Shown here: positions 1-9,822 of the stretch, piece after piece
Position numbering within the stretch: the stretch's first letter is position 1
How the letters are laid out: each line of letters opens with the position of its first letter
Assembly (NCBI RefSeq): GCF_035046485.1
Contig: NC_085137.1
Location: 3,387,977 to 3,451,976 of the forward strand
Direction of reading: 5' to 3'
Source: Aedes albopictus
Taxonomy: Eukaryota; Arthropoda; Insecta; Diptera; Culicidae
DNA length: 64,000 nt
The notes under the pieces: model-generated
What the model was told of the DNA's origin: nothing
Seen by the model: only the letters and a program-made list of their open reading frames with translations
The model's database searches: none
Made by a program: the position numbers and the translations under genes

Positions 1-345
1 GATTGTCGTGCTATTACCGTGTTTTTCCAAACTTCTTCTATCATATTCCCAGTTTTCCAGTTCCAGTTTGAGGGTACATTCTGAGGCTCAACAAAATGGA
101 TCTGGACCTAGGAAAGGTTTTGAAGATCCAAGTCTTGCTAACAAATCTGCCTTTTCGTTTCCTTGAATCCCACAGTGCCCAGGTACCCAGAATAGATTAA
201 CTGTGCTATTTTTAACCACATCGTGTTGTGATTGAATGCATTCCCAAACTAATTTTGAAGTGCATGTGAAAGATTTCAACGCTTCAACCAGGATAACCAG
301 GGAATACCTTGTTTTGGTATGATATCTGAGATTGGTATGCTGTAG
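1..345 (-). pseudogene. non-LTR retrotransposon RNase H fragment, cut by window edge
   Basis: Read on the minus strand, this gives the C-terminal part of a retrotransposon RNase H domain. The core VNLFWVPGHCGIQGNEKAD (about 140-200) carries the His-Gly and Gly-Asn-Glu-Lys-Ala-Asp signatures typical of I/R1/LOA-type non-LTR polymerases. The frame is open from about 345 to an in-frame TGA just after GPDPFC (near 88). Beyond that stop the same frame still reads family-like residues (SECTLKLEL), so the stop is a mutation inside the protein, not its natural end. The RT and endonuclease are absent upstream, where sequence changes to an unrelated repeat. It is a dead, 5'-truncated copy; the exact clade is uncertain. 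Confidence 0.75.
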
Positions 346-404
346 TAATGAGTCAGTTATTCGCTCATGCTCGGGTATAGCATCAATGCTATATTCTCGT
401 GTTA

Positions 405-482
405 TTTCAGGGAGCTTAAGGTAGTTTATGGAGGGTTCCGGGGGGATTTATTAAAGGTTTTAGGGGGCTTTATGGGTCGAAC
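405..482 (+). repeat. G/T-rich degenerate repeat, copy 1
   Basis: A short run of TTTCAGGGAGCTTAAGG-like motifs followed by GGGGGATTTATTAAAGG and a GGGGGCTTTATGG motif. The same string of motifs recurs at 3225-3400 and, more diverged, at 39555-39900. No coding sense is visible. Confidence 0.6.
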
Positions 483-725
483 GGTCGAAAGGTCTTACTT
501 TAAGTTCTCACTGCAACTTGTCCTGCACTTCTTTAACTTAGTATTCTATCGCTCTCAAAGTTATTAAACTATTATACAACAAGCACAAAGATACACCACA
601 CAGCAAGTTGACCAAATTAGCCAATCTGAACAGGAATCGATCCTTTGGGCGAAATGATTTATACCCTTTCTTAATATTGACCGGAAAATAGTAGGTTAAG
701 ATAGGTGTCTAGCCCCTTGATAGAA
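475..725 (+). repeat. dispersed repeat with GGTCGAAA head, copy 1
   Basis: It starts with a GGTCGAAAGGTC microsatellite-like head and ends with TAGATAGGTGTCTAGCCCC-like sequence. It aligns by eye along its length with 4444-4813, keeping the central CTTACTTTAAGTTCT and GACCGGAAAATAGTAGGTT blocks. No protein is encoded and no terminal inverted repeats are visible; its class is unknown. Confidence 0.7.
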
Positions 726-784
726 TATGGCCAATATTTTTCAAGTGATACCTGCTCGGGCAGTGTCCAGTTACTAGGCCAGTG

Positions 785-850
785 TATGTACATAGAGCAT
801 TAGTCGTACATTTATCCAATGAGGCTTGCCGAGTGATAAATAATAAATGC
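785..850 (+). repeat. fragment of the 5.7-kb foldback end sequence
   Basis: The motif TCGTACATTTATCCAATGAG followed by GCTTGCCGAG matches the arm of the foldback element at 5702-5840. Only about 60 bp is present. A third piece lies near 50605-50680. Confidence 0.5.
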
Positions 851-971
851 ATTTGATGAAAAAATACTCAAACCATTAGGCAAAATCGTCAAACTCATCG
901 GATTTGTTAAGCAATTTTCTCGACTTCAAAGTTTTTAAATTTATTTCACTTCAAAGTTTTTATTGTATAAT

Positions 972-1045
972 TTATTTGTGTCCCCCCTCAAAATATCGAA
1001 TTTCAACCAAAATTTTCCGGGGGGGGAGGGGTGACATAAGAGAAA
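972..1045. repeat. short C/G-homopolymer inverted repeat
   Basis: A C-run next to ATTTGTGTCC faces a G-run next to GGGGTGACATAAG about 60 bp away, forming an imperfect hairpin. A related block with GTCACCCCTCCCCC lies at 39360-39400. It is probably a small MITE relic. Confidence 0.4.
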
Positions 1046-1148
1046 ATCGAAATTTGTGTCAGCCTAATTTGTTGTGAGAAAATAGGCCTTTTCCTGGCAG
1101 ATTTGCGTGAGGTAAAACAGTCTATAACGATGAGAAAATGCAAAAATG

Positions 1149-1370
1149 CACACTTAATTTTGATTACCGAGTTCGGCAATTTTTTGACGAGATTAGAACT
1201 GCTGAGCACCGAGCTCGTTCAGCAAAAATGCATTGTTTATCTTTTCCATACGAATTTGACAGTTGTTTTACTGAACCTTCAGTGAAATCGATTACCGAAA
1301 CTACCGAGATCGTACTGCTGTTCTAATCTCGTCAAAAAAGTACCGAACAGGCAATTAAAAAATAAGTGTG
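1149..1370. mobile_element. MITE with CACACTTA termini, copy 1 (222 bp)
   Basis: The left end begins CACACTTAATTTT and the right end is TAAGTGTG. The arms pair for about 55 bp through TTTTTTGACGAGATTAGAAC, which is identical in both arms. A TG dinucleotide flanks both sides (1147-1148 and 1371-1372), as it does at the second copy (13777-14008). The interior carries CCGAG-rich motifs and no open frame that survives comparison with the other copy. Confidence 0.65.
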
Positions 1371-1690
1371 TGGATTTACTATAGATTTAAATAAAACTTG
1401 TTTGATTAGGGTTTCTTGTTTTTTTTTTCAGTTTTTGAAGGAATCAAGGAAAAATCAGTTTAATATTCTTCTGTCTTCACCTAGCAGATATTCATTTGAT
1501 TTTGCTATATGTGAGGTTGTTCCAGTTTTATTTTAGACTGGCTAAGGTACTGCCTGTAAAACTTCTCAGAAGCTAAACAATATCTCTAAAACTGTTTCAT
1601 ACAGCTAATTTATTTCAATATTTTTTATCTATCTATATTTTTTGTTCAATTCGGAACTTCAATTGTACCAAATATATTACTCTTCATTTT
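1371..1690. other. AT-rich stretch, nothing recognised
   Basis: AT-rich DNA with homopolymer T runs. No frame, repeat or terminal inverted repeat is recognised. Confidence 0.5.
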
Positions 1691-1699
1691 AGTGAAATT

Positions 1700-1770
1700 C
1701 TCCAGTACCGGTATTTTACCGGTACTACCGGTACTGCGAGTCTCAGTACCGAAATACCGGTACTCACCAA
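1700..1770. repeat. ACCGGTACT palindromic cluster
   Basis: TACCGGTA is a perfect palindrome and occurs four times within about 60 bp. The outer copies are arranged as CAGTACCGGTATTT and AAATACCGGTACT in inverted orientation. It could be the end of a small TIR element or a bound dyad; no partner end was found. Confidence 0.45.
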
Positions 1771-1794
1771 AAGTGGTCGGTACTGCGACCCCTA

Positions 1795-2225
1795 GAGCTT
1801 ACTGAGGAAACCCAGAAGGAACTCCTGCATGAGTTCTGGAGAAACCACGGAAAAAAATCCTGGAAGAATTCCTGTAGGACTCTCACATGGGCTTACTAGA
1901 GCAATACTGGAAGCAACTACTAGTGGAAGTCTGGAACTATTGGAGAAATCCTAGATGGAGTTCCTAGAAGACTCCTGGAAAGAACTCCAGGAGAAAGCTC
2001 AGTTGGAATCGCTTCAGGGATCTCAGAAGGAACTCCTGGAAGAATCCCCGAGGGAGCTTTTGAGGCAATCCTATTGATTGATTTGTCTTTATTTCAGAGA
2101 CTTTCAGCCCAGCAATCCTAAACTAATCCCTGGAAGAATCTCTAAAGGAGGTCCCTTCGAGATCTCAAAATGATTTCTTGCAGGAATCCTGGGTTAGATT
2201 TCTGAAAATATTAAAAAAGGAATTT
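1795..2225. repeat. GGAATTCC-type degenerate satellite, block 1
   Basis: A run of diverged motifs such as AGAACTCCTGGAA and GGAATTCCTG with no exact period. This is the same low-complexity family as 14.0-17.0, 20.2-22.4, 46.3-48.4 and 53.6-57.1 kb. An unrelated 40-bp piece with AGAGACTTTCAGCCC near 2096 also occurs near 63562. Confidence 0.7.
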
Positions 2226-2232
2226 TTGGGGT

Positions 2233-2538
2233 AATTGGGTTGTTTAATGAATAAAATATTGCTATTTTCTATAACCTAAACGAAAGACCTCATTTTTCTG
2301 AGTATAACGTGATTTTGTTGGATTACAATACAACAGTTTTAATTTTCGTGGATAGAATGACAGTTCAATCGATAAAATGACAGTTCGAACCGAACAAACA
2401 ATTTTCGCCATACAAACTTTAAATGCATTTTAAAAATAGTTGCCGGACTCCAAAATTTATGAACTTTTGGATTTCGACTAATTTTTGGGTGGAGAATCCG
2501 ATTATGAAATAATTCGGATACCCCTAAAGAACCCAATT
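2233..2538. mobile_element. MITE with AATTGGGTT termini, copy 1 (306 bp)
   Basis: It begins AATTGGGTTGTTTAATG and ends in AAGAACCCAATT, so the ends are inverted. It aligns along its whole length with 50948-51279. Both copies sit inside or beside GGAATTCC satellite. No duplicated target could be assigned. The minus strand holds a 65-codon open frame in both copies, but they differ mostly by amino-acid-changing substitutions, so I do not treat it as a gene. Confidence 0.75.
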
Positions 2539-2912
2539 CTAGGAGAACTCCACGAGAAATCTCACTAGCACGTCATAAATTAGCGCATAAACTCACAATT
2601 TACATTCAATCACAGTGCCTATTGAAAGCTAACGAAATTTCCCGAAATCCAAATCGTAAACAACATGGCTATGAAGCGTCAAAACATAGGAAAATTTACT
2701 CAGCAACCGTGGCGTGCATAGCCGACTACGATTTCGCGCGCAGATTACCGGCGGTGGCTATGGCATATACGAGCATCTTCAAAAACACAAATTTAGAGGT
2801 TGAAACATGTAAATTTACGTCTTTCAAGACACCCCAAAATAAAACTATTTTTTTCTTAGCGTCTAGCAATCGCTAGAACCGATTTGACAGATAAAACATA
2901 CAAAACTAAAAT
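2539..2912. other. unassigned spacer
   Basis: Mixed-composition DNA with no recognised gene. A short GC-rich piece near 2715-2765 (GATTTCGCGCGCAGATTACC) stands out from its AT-rich surroundings but matches nothing else in the window. Confidence 0.4.
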
Positions 2913-2986
2913 ATGCCATGCATGGGATTCACACACAGGATCTGTTGATTGTGAGCTACACCTCTTACCTCTCGGCTATTTCACCG
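2913..2986 (-). repeat. tRNA-like SINE head or tRNA pseudogene
   Basis: On the minus strand there is an A-box-like TAGCCGAGAGGTAAGAGG near 2970-2978 and, about 35-40 nt further on, a T-arm-like TGTGTGAATCCCATGC. Spacing and order fit a tRNA-derived pol III promoter. The B box departs from GGTTCGAATCC and the acceptor stem does not pair well, so this is not a working tRNA. Confidence 0.45.
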
Positions 2987-3224
2987 AGTTAGTAGGTGGC
3001 TGATGAACGTGATACTGATTCTACGTTTCTGGTGAAACGAATTTATTGACATCTAATGCAACCAACCAGCACTTACATGATGCGCGTAAAATTGAGTCCA
3101 ATTTGTGATTCAGTCTTGAAAACGTTTACGTTCTTTGGTGATTCCGTTTCGTGCAAATTTCAGAATTTCTAAGTTTCCCAGATGCATCCACGATTTGTGC
3201 AAGTAGTGTTCATGTTATTTTCTC

Positions 3225-3400
3225 GTGTTGTTTCAGGGAGTTTAAGGTGGCTTCTGGAGGGTACTAGGGGATTTACTAAAGGTTTTAGGGGGCTTTATGG
3301 AGGGTTCCGTGGCCGTTCAGAGTGTTTCATCGGATTTCAAGAGTGTCCGTGGGGATTCAAGGGAAAGTCATGGTGTAACATCCGTTGAATTTCCAGGAAG
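3225..3400 (+). repeat. G/T-rich degenerate repeat, copy 2
   Basis: It shares TTTCAGGGAGTTTAAGG, GGATTTACTAAAGGTTTTAG and GGGGGCTTTATGGAGGGTT with the copy at 405-482. It continues into a looser TTCAAGGG-rich tail of the kind seen at 39555-39900. The open frame across it is a by-product of low complexity. Confidence 0.6.
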
Positions 3401-3648
3401 TTTTAGTGTAGTCAGGGTACATTATGAGGTTTAGGAAGAGTTTCATGCGAGTCACTGTATGTGTTCTCCCATAGGATCTCTCCGGATAACCCTTTCGGGA
3501 CAAATAAGTACAATTATGCTAAGTGGTAATAACAGTTCGGCACTTTTTCTCATATGTTTAGTGAAGGGCTTTCATTGCATGACAGTCACTACAACAAGCT
3601 AAGCAAAACAAATTGCAAAGTACAAGTCTTGCATAAGGAGCTTTAGTA
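3401..3648. other. unassigned spacer
   Basis: No gene, inverted repeat or recognised repeat family is visible in this ~250-bp stretch. Confidence 0.4.
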
Positions 3649-3902
3649 TCTATATATATAAAAAAAATGCAGTGGCATACGTGGGACCGCGCATAACTTG
3701 CGAACGGAGCGTCCGTTTGGGTCGTCTGAGTTTTGCTTTGTTAGTTTTCACACAAGGAAGGTTTATGAGGCAAAACACATGGAAAATTGAGAATTTTTGA
3801 AAATCTGGTTTTCATACATTTTGAACGGGGACTTGGACTAGGCTAGGGACTTGAAACGTCAAAAACGCAGTAGGCAAGACAAAGTTTGCCGGGTGCAGCT
3901 AG
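3649..3902 (-). mobile_element. CTAG-ended dispersed element, body type A, copy 1
   Basis: One end is TCTATATATATA and the other is GTTTGCCGGGTGCAGCTAG. The body begins ATGCAGTGGCATACGTGGGA. The same body and end recur at 9823-10313 and 37071-37312. The CTAG end next to T and a TC start next to A would fit Helitron ends, but the TATA-rich end could equally be a 3' tail of a short retroposon; the class is unresolved. Minus is given as if the conserved CTAG end were the head. Confidence 0.7.
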
Positions 3903-4443
3903 TTTATTATATTTTAGTATGGTTTTGTTTATCTGCCACTACCCTGCGTCTCTATAACAACCACGTTATTCCTCCTTTCAGCTTCTACTTTTTTTTTGCA
4001 TTTTTCAGTAGCTCTTTTTTTAATAATCTTTATTAGTATCTCAATCAATTTTTACATTCTTCAACTTAATCTAGGTGTTCTGTGTATTATAACACACTTT
4101 CATCGTAATGTATTAAAATAAATTTAAGCTATTATCAATACTAATTAATAACATACATATTACATTTCATTTGCTGTAGCAGGTAAGATTTTTTGCAGGC
4201 TTTACTTTTAACCTGCGTTTAGAAACTTGTTAATATCCACATTGGTTGCGGCTGTGTTATTAGCAACAACATGTTTAAAAGGAATCATAGTTAAACCGGG
4301 AATCGCACCGAGAGCTGAGGGGTCCAATGGCTCGTACACTGTGCAAAAGTACAACTTAAACGAGTGCCTGAAACAGCCATATACAACACATACATGGTAG
4401 TTCCAAAACAGCCAAATATGCTTGCTTATTGTAATGGCTACCA
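3903..4443. other. AT-rich spacer
   Basis: Strongly AT-rich between about 3960 and 4250, with poly-T stretches. No gene or known repeat is recognised. Confidence 0.45.
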
Positions 4444-4813
4444 GTGGTTGTAGGACAAAATATCAATGGTCGAAAGGTCGAAGGGCCAAAAGTTCAAAGG
4501 GTCAAAAGCTCGAAAAATTGAAGTAGAAAAACAACTGAGACAAAAAGTGAAAAAGTCGAAGGGTCGAAAGGCCGAAAAGTCTTACTTTAAGTTCTTACTG
4601 CAAGTTGTCCTGTACCTCTTCAACTTAGTGTTCTTTTAGCTCTCCAAGCTATTGAACCAATATATAACAAGCACAAAGGTACAGCTAATCCATATTACAG
4701 GAAGTTGACAAAATTACCAGATCGGAACAAGAGTCGATGCTTTGGTTCGAAATGCTTCATACCCTTAATATATTGACCGGAAAATAGTAGGTTTAGATAG
4801 GTGTCTAGCCCCT
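4444..4813 (+). repeat. dispersed repeat with GGTCGAAA head, copy 2
   Basis: The second and longer copy of the 475-725 repeat. The head is an expanded GGTCGAAAGGTCGAAGG run with imperfect GTCGAA and GTCAAA units. The tail again reaches TAGATAGGTGTCTAGCCCC and then stops where a TACACTGAG motif starts, a likely insertion or junction point. Confidence 0.7.
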
Positions 4814-5701
4814 ACACTGAGCGAAAATTTATCTTAAATTCCACCGAAAATCTATAGCAGATTTTTTTCCATCTAACTTAACATTTGATACTTAAATGAT
4901 TGATTCGTAAAAACATTCCACTGAAAAAAAATCAAAAAAACTCAAGTGCAATTTTTACAACAAAATCACATGAAATTTAAGTAACTTTTCAGTTGGCATT
5001 AATTTCTTTTATTTTTGTTAATGTTTGGTCTACTCAAAAAGCATTAAAAAAAATTGGTTTGTCTCCGTAACAAAGGAGACCCCCATGTGGTTGCCTTGTG
5101 TAGTAGGCTGTAGCAGGCAGGTACAGATTAGGTTTGACATTAGACTGGTTTAGAATGTAATAAACCACTGAAACAGCAAGACGTGTAATTATTGCTATAC
5201 CTTGTAAAAAACATAAAAATCACAGAACAAGTTGACATTATCACACTCATGCATGGTTCGTTAGTGGTGGGTGACAACTACATGCTTGTTTTTTGCATAC
5301 ATTCGATTACAGTAAAATCCACTTGAAAACCAAATGCAATACATTGAAAATTAGTGCGAAATTTCCAATGACTTTTGTTTGGAGTTGCACTATGTTTTCA
5401 AGCGGGTTTCACTTAAGGCTTTTTACGGCATCATCAGCATCGGCAGCCATGTTGGATATGTGGCTCGAAATTTCGAAGTGATAATTCTCAGCCACGAAAG
5501 CGAATATTCGTATGAAAAGTATCATCCCATATCCTCACTCGCAGTGATAACGATGGTACTTTTTCAGTTGCGTTACTGCAGAATTATCAGTTTTTTATCA
5601 CTTCAAAAACGAAAACAATCATTGAAAAGCAAAAAGTCAATGATTCGTTCGAAAGCTCATTGATGCATCATGACACCTTAATCCATATAAACGGAAACGT
5701 A
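4814..5701. other. AT-rich DNA starting with a TACACTGAG end
   Basis: The left edge TACACTGAGCGAAAATT is mirrored by AATTTCCTCTCAGTGTA ending near 6396. This stretch may be the left part of a ~1.58-kb inverted-repeat element, but that element would cross the foldback at 5702-7545, so the structure is not settled. No gene is seen. Confidence 0.3.
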
Positions 5702-6179
5702 CTGAAATAGTTATTTATGCAACAAGTTGCAAAATGATGATTTTTACAGCACGAGTCATACATTTATCCAACGAGGCTTGCCGAGTTGGATAAATATGAC
5801 GAGTACTGAAAAAATCGAGTTTTGCAACGAGTTGCATACAAAGTTTTTTGTAATTACGAAAAAACAGCTATTGAGTACAATCCTTACTTCCTACACGAAC
5901 GCATACCGAGCAAACATGCTAACTGGCGACCACGTGTATTAGCCAATGTTTTCGATCAAGTAGGCAATTGAGTAGGCCGTCGATACCGTCGACATGACTG
6001 TCACAAATTTTCAAGCTTTCGTCCAGTATGGTACTTTTCCTCCAAAGAACAGTGCATCTAAAACACAAATGACTCACGAGAAATTCCTGGACACGAAAGG
6101 GATATACTTCAGGCAGTTTTGAATTATTAGCCTTGAGAATGAGTGTTAAATTAACGTCCAATTGGCCGTTTGAGAAACA

Positions 6180-6242
6180 GTGCCGAAAAGTAGTACTTTT
6201 CGGCACACTTAAGAGTGCTGAAAAGTAGTACTTTTCGGCACA
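6180..6242. repeat. two tandem near-perfect 27-bp palindromes
   Basis: Each palindrome has the half-site GTGCCGAAAAGTA facing TACTTTTCGGCAC. Two lie here and two more at 7019-7083, arranged symmetrically inside the 5.7-kb foldback. They would extrude as strong hairpins. Confidence 0.7.
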
Positions 6243-6648
6243 CTTGTTCGAGTATGGAAAAGTAGGCCATTTCGCTACCTATTAGCCGATGGAAAAACAA
6301 TCACTTTCGCAACGTAATTACAAAAGTTCATTTCCGAACAGTTAAGTTACTTGACTTTTTCAAGTGAAATTGAAATGTAATTTCCTCTCAGTGTAGGTCG
6401 GAACGACTGTGTGTGGTCCATCATGCTAGACACGAAATTTGGATCAAGCAAGCCGTGCTATAACTGTCACAGTTTTACAAGCTCTTACCGTGAGAACTCA
6501 GTTTGTGGATCAACAATTGCATTATGATTCATAGTGCAATCGAAATGAGTTGAATCATAATCCACTATGAAACTGTTTGGAATACATAGTGTCGAAAAGT
6601 AGACTGTTTCATCACACCTCCATTATACACCCACGATTGTTGAACATT

Positions 6649-6830
6649 GGTACCGATGTGGATTACCAAAGGGCGGCGAAAGGAAACTAGTTTATTTTTT
6701 CAGTCCTAGGGAGTTCTTATGCAAGTGACGTCATGTTTGCAGTTAGTAAACATGATGTTACTCACATAAGATCGCCGTAGGAATGAAAAAGCTGACTAGT
6801 TTTCTATCGTAATTCATATCGCACTGGTAC
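6649..6830. mobile_element. nested hairpin MITE (~182 bp)
   Basis: It begins GGTACCGATGTGGATTAC and ends with the inverted CATATCGCACTGGTAC. The arms continue through ACTAGTTT/GACTAGTT and through TTATGCAAGTGACGTCATG paired with CATGATGTTACTCACATAA, leaving only a short loop near 6740. The element is almost wholly self-complementary, which fits a foldback MITE nested in the larger foldback. Confidence 0.65.
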
Positions 6831-7018
6831 TACCTAAACTGTTAGCATGACCGCCTCTTTTGTTTTCGATTTCAGGACCATTACTGCGGCGCCACAGATC
6901 CAGGGGTATTACAGATGGTCAGGGTGTTAATATGTTTTTTGCAATTATGTGACATAAGATTAAACTTTTCAATCACCGAAATTGTGCCGAAATGGCCTAC
7001 TTTTCTTCACTAACGTAA

Positions 7019-7083
7019 GAGTGCCGAAAAGTAGTACTTTTCAGCACCTTTAAAGGTGCCGAAAAGTACTACTTTTCGGCACT
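7019..7083. repeat. second pair of 27-bp palindromes
   Basis: The counterpart of 6180-6242 in the right half of the foldback. One half-site has a single change (TTTTCAGCAC for TTTTCGGCAC). The CTTTAAAGG spacer between the two palindromes is itself a near-dyad. Confidence 0.65.
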
Positions 7084-7624
7084 TTTGCAAGTGTACACTT
7101 TTCACAAGTTTTTGCGAGATACTAATGGCCTTCCGTACTTTTATGTCGATTCGATGGCTGATTCTATGTCTTTTTAGAAGACCGAATCTAATTAGAAGTG
7201 ATTCCAATTCTGATTTGGTCAGCCAAACAGACGTAGTGTGAGAACCAGCAGCAACACACAACGCTCGTTTTTGACGCAACTCCGAGTACTTGTGATATTT
7301 ATGAACACAGCCTACCTGATTGAAAAAAGGGTTTGTGCGCATGGATGCTTGCACGTGGTTTCTCGCTTGAAGCATGTGTGGCAGTCAGAAATGATCGTAC
7401 TCATGGGTATTTTTTATAATTGCAAAAAATGTTGTATGCAACTCGTTGCAAAACTCGATTTTTTTAGCAATCGTCGTATTTATCCACTTGTGCTGAAAAA
7501 ATCATCATTTTGCAACTTGTTGCATAAATAACTATTTCAGGGGTGTTCCAAATGTGGTCCAGGGCATTTCAGGGATGTTCAGGAAGTTGTTATAGTTAAA
7601 TTGAACCCTTTTAAATCAGAAATG

Positions 7625-7768
7625 GTACATGAAATTGACATTAGGGAGATTTACTACACAGCGTAAACCACTGATTAATCGTCGCGATCATCAAGGCCAT
7701 CTTTGATTATTTCATGAAACATTTTAAATAATCAGATAGTTATGGCTTACGCAGTAATTTAATCCGCT
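7625..7768. repeat. dispersed repeat with GGCTTACGCAG motif, copy 1
   Basis: It contains CACAGCGTAAACCACTGATT, GATTATTTCATGAAACATTT and ATGGCTTACGCAGTAATTTA. The same order is found at 19838-19978, and the last motif alone near 26800. The outer GCGTAAACC and GGCTTACGC are inverted, so it may be a MITE of about 140 bp. Confidence 0.6.
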
Positions 7769-7770
7769 TA

Positions 7771-7866
7771 GGGCCGATTTTTTCACCTTGGCTTAACCGG
7801 TAAGCCAGGCTTACCCATACAGTTAAACCTGGCTTAACGCTTAAGCCAGGGTGAAGAAATCGCCCC
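7771..7866. mobile_element. 96-bp Tourist/Harbinger-like MITE with TTA duplication
   Basis: The left terminus is GGGCCGATTTTTTCACC; the right terminus, inverted, is GGGGCGATTTCTTCACC. TTA flanks both sides (7768-7770 and 7867-7869). The 3-bp TTA duplication with GGG-starting inverted ends is the signature of PIF/Harbinger-mobilised MITEs. The interior (CTTAACCGGTAAGCC) is also largely palindromic, so the element folds almost end to end. Confidence 0.75.
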
Positions 7867-7869
7867 TTA

Positions 7870-8764
7870 GTGAATCCCCTAATTGCAATCATACCAGAGA
7901 TATGCTAAGGGTTAGCTTCGAAGTTCTGCCAAGAATTCACAAAAAGAACATAAATTTAACAAGGAAAATACCTAAAATTTCAGGATTTCAGCATGCATTT
8001 GCAACGTGGACAAAAATTTCCGAAATATCATTGAAAAGGCAATATTGCAGATCGAATAGCCATTGAACTCGTAGTATGAAAATAAAAACAAGTATTGAAA
8101 AAAAATGATAAAAACCCGATTTAATCCACCTATGGTGCACAGAACCCTTCTTACACTTATTAAAATTATTGTTGTATTATTTGTATTTAACATATTTGTT
8201 TTGTGGAATTGACCAAAAGTTCTAGAAAATATTATGGATTGGTTTCCAAAATAGCATCATGGACCATGGACTAAACTACCAGAAATGCCAGACACTTCCT
8301 AGAGTCTTGTATGGAATGTTTAAAAAATAGCTTACATATTCTGGAATTTTGTATCTTTTATTAACTGCTGAAAGATCTTGAATCGATTAACAAATGGGTA
8401 AGAAAATCAGCGAGATACACTTTGTCTAAATCAGTCAATTAAATTAGCTCCGAAGTACTTGGTATTCATGGTTATGGTGTAAAAACGACAAAAATGATAT
8501 ATCTACTAAGTTAATCAGTTTTGGCATTAGCTAGTTATTTTGGCTGTCTGGTTCTTCAAAGCTTTCATTTAACATATTGTTAGTTTCCATAAAATTCCTG
8601 TGTATTTGTAAATTGTTATTTATAATTTTGTTGAAAACAATAACCTGCTAGTATACACTTTGTATGAGGTCAGCATCATTTATTGAAAAATAATTTCCCA
8701 TAGACTGGTCAAAAACAAATGCACGATAACAAGTGAATATAATAAAAAAAAAAGAATTTATTGA
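7870..8764. other. AT-rich spacer, nothing recognised
   Basis: About 900 bp of AT-rich DNA. No reading frame, tandem repeat or inverted end recognised in other parts of the window. Confidence 0.45.
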
Positions 8765-9478
8765 AATACTCTTCTTAAGATATCTCAGTAATCAAATGTC
8801 GAATCGAAATAAAATTTCAGGGCCTTATACAAGCATATTGTAGCTTTCATTTGGTGCTTAGCGAACCCAAATTGGTTGACAGACGACTGAGATATTTATT
8901 ATGGTACCCTACCCTTGGTCAAAAATCTCTCAAAAAGTTAACCTGTATTACTCCCAAGTACTCTTTAAAAGATATCTCGGTAACCAAATGTCCAATCCTA
9001 ATGAAATTGTGTAGGGTTCTACTAGATTGTTGTAGCTTTTATTTGGTGCCAGGATAACCGAAATCGGTTGACAGACGGCTAAGATATTTATTATGATACT
9101 TTTGGTCAAAAATCTCAAAAGGTTTAGTTGTATAAATCTGAGGGTACTCTTCGAAAGATATCTCTGTAACCAAATGTCCAATCGAAATAAAAATTCTGGG
9201 CGATCTACCAGGATGCTGTAGCTTTCATTTGGTGCCAAGAGAACCCAAATCGATTGACAAACGGTTGAAATATTTATTATGATACACTTGGTCAAAAATC
9301 TTAAAAAGTTTAGAAGTATGACTCATAAGTACTCTTCGAGAGATATCTCGGTAACCAAACGTCCAATCGAAAAAAAATTCAATAGCGTTCTACTAGGATG
9401 TAGTAGCTTTCATTTGCTTCCAAGAGAACTCAAATCGGTTGACAGACGGCTGAGAAACGTGCGTGACTTTTTTTTGTA
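8765..9478 (+). repeat. tandem array, ~188-bp unit, four copies
   Basis: The motif AGATATCTCGGTAACCAAA recurs near 8778, 8971, 9158 and 9342, giving spacings of about 193, 187 and 184 bp. Each unit also carries GTAGCTTTCATTTGGTGCC, a TTGACAGACGGCTGAGATAT-like block and a CTTGGTCAAAAATCT end. The last unit is cut short by TTTTTTTGTAACGCACA and a CA microsatellite. The array reads like the internal repeats of a larger element. Confidence 0.8.
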
Positions 9479-9480
9479 AC

Positions 9481-9522
9481 GCACATACACACACACACAT
9501 ACACACACACACACATACAGAC
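9481..9522 (+). repeat. (CA)n/(CATA) microsatellite
   Basis: About 40 bp of ACACACAC interrupted by CATA units. Confidence 0.9.
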
Positions 9523-9645
9523 ATTTGCTCAGTTCGTCGAGCTGAGTTCATTGGTATATGAGACTCGGCCCTCCGGGCCTCGGATCGAAAGTCGGTTTTT
9601 CGAGCGATATTTATACCCTTCTTATGGGTGTAAGAAGGGTAAAAA
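9523..9645 (+). repeat. repeat end module with terminal hairpin
   Basis: It follows the CA run directly. It contains a GAGACTCGGCCCTCCGGGCC block with an internal GGCCCTCCGGGCC dyad, and ends in a hairpin whose stem is TACCCTTCTTA facing TAAGAAGGGTA (about 9613-9641). Together with the tandem array it looks like the end of one dispersed element, but the class is unknown. Confidence 0.5.
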
Positions 9646-9822
9646 ACGACCAAGTCATTTGCCATAATACATAGTATCGAAACAGGAAAATATTTTTACA
9701 ACGTGTGTACTCAACTGTAAATGAAATCGGAGAGTATAACATCGTTTCTGACATATGTACTTTCAATTGCAGCCTTTGAAGCATTGTTTTTAGAGAAGTT
9801 TCATAACTTATATCTATTATCT

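Larger units (their letters stand above)
5702..7545. mobile_element. large foldback/MITE-like element with ~130-bp inverted arms
   Basis: The left arm starts CTGAAATAGTTATTTATGCA and runs to about 5840. Its inverted match runs from about 7416 to 7545. The arms share GCAACAAGTTGCAAAATGAT, the CGAGTTTTGCAACGAGTTGC block and the AATTACGAAAAAA-type end. The interior contains further hairpins and a nested MITE but no transposase. No target duplication could be assigned. Fragments of the arm occur at 785-850 and 50605-50680. Confidence 0.65.

Noticed and set aside
2339..2536. 65-codon frame conserved in two MITE copies (also 51080-51277)
   Set aside because: The two versions differ mostly by amino-acid-changing substitutions, so absence of stops reflects recent common origin, not selection.
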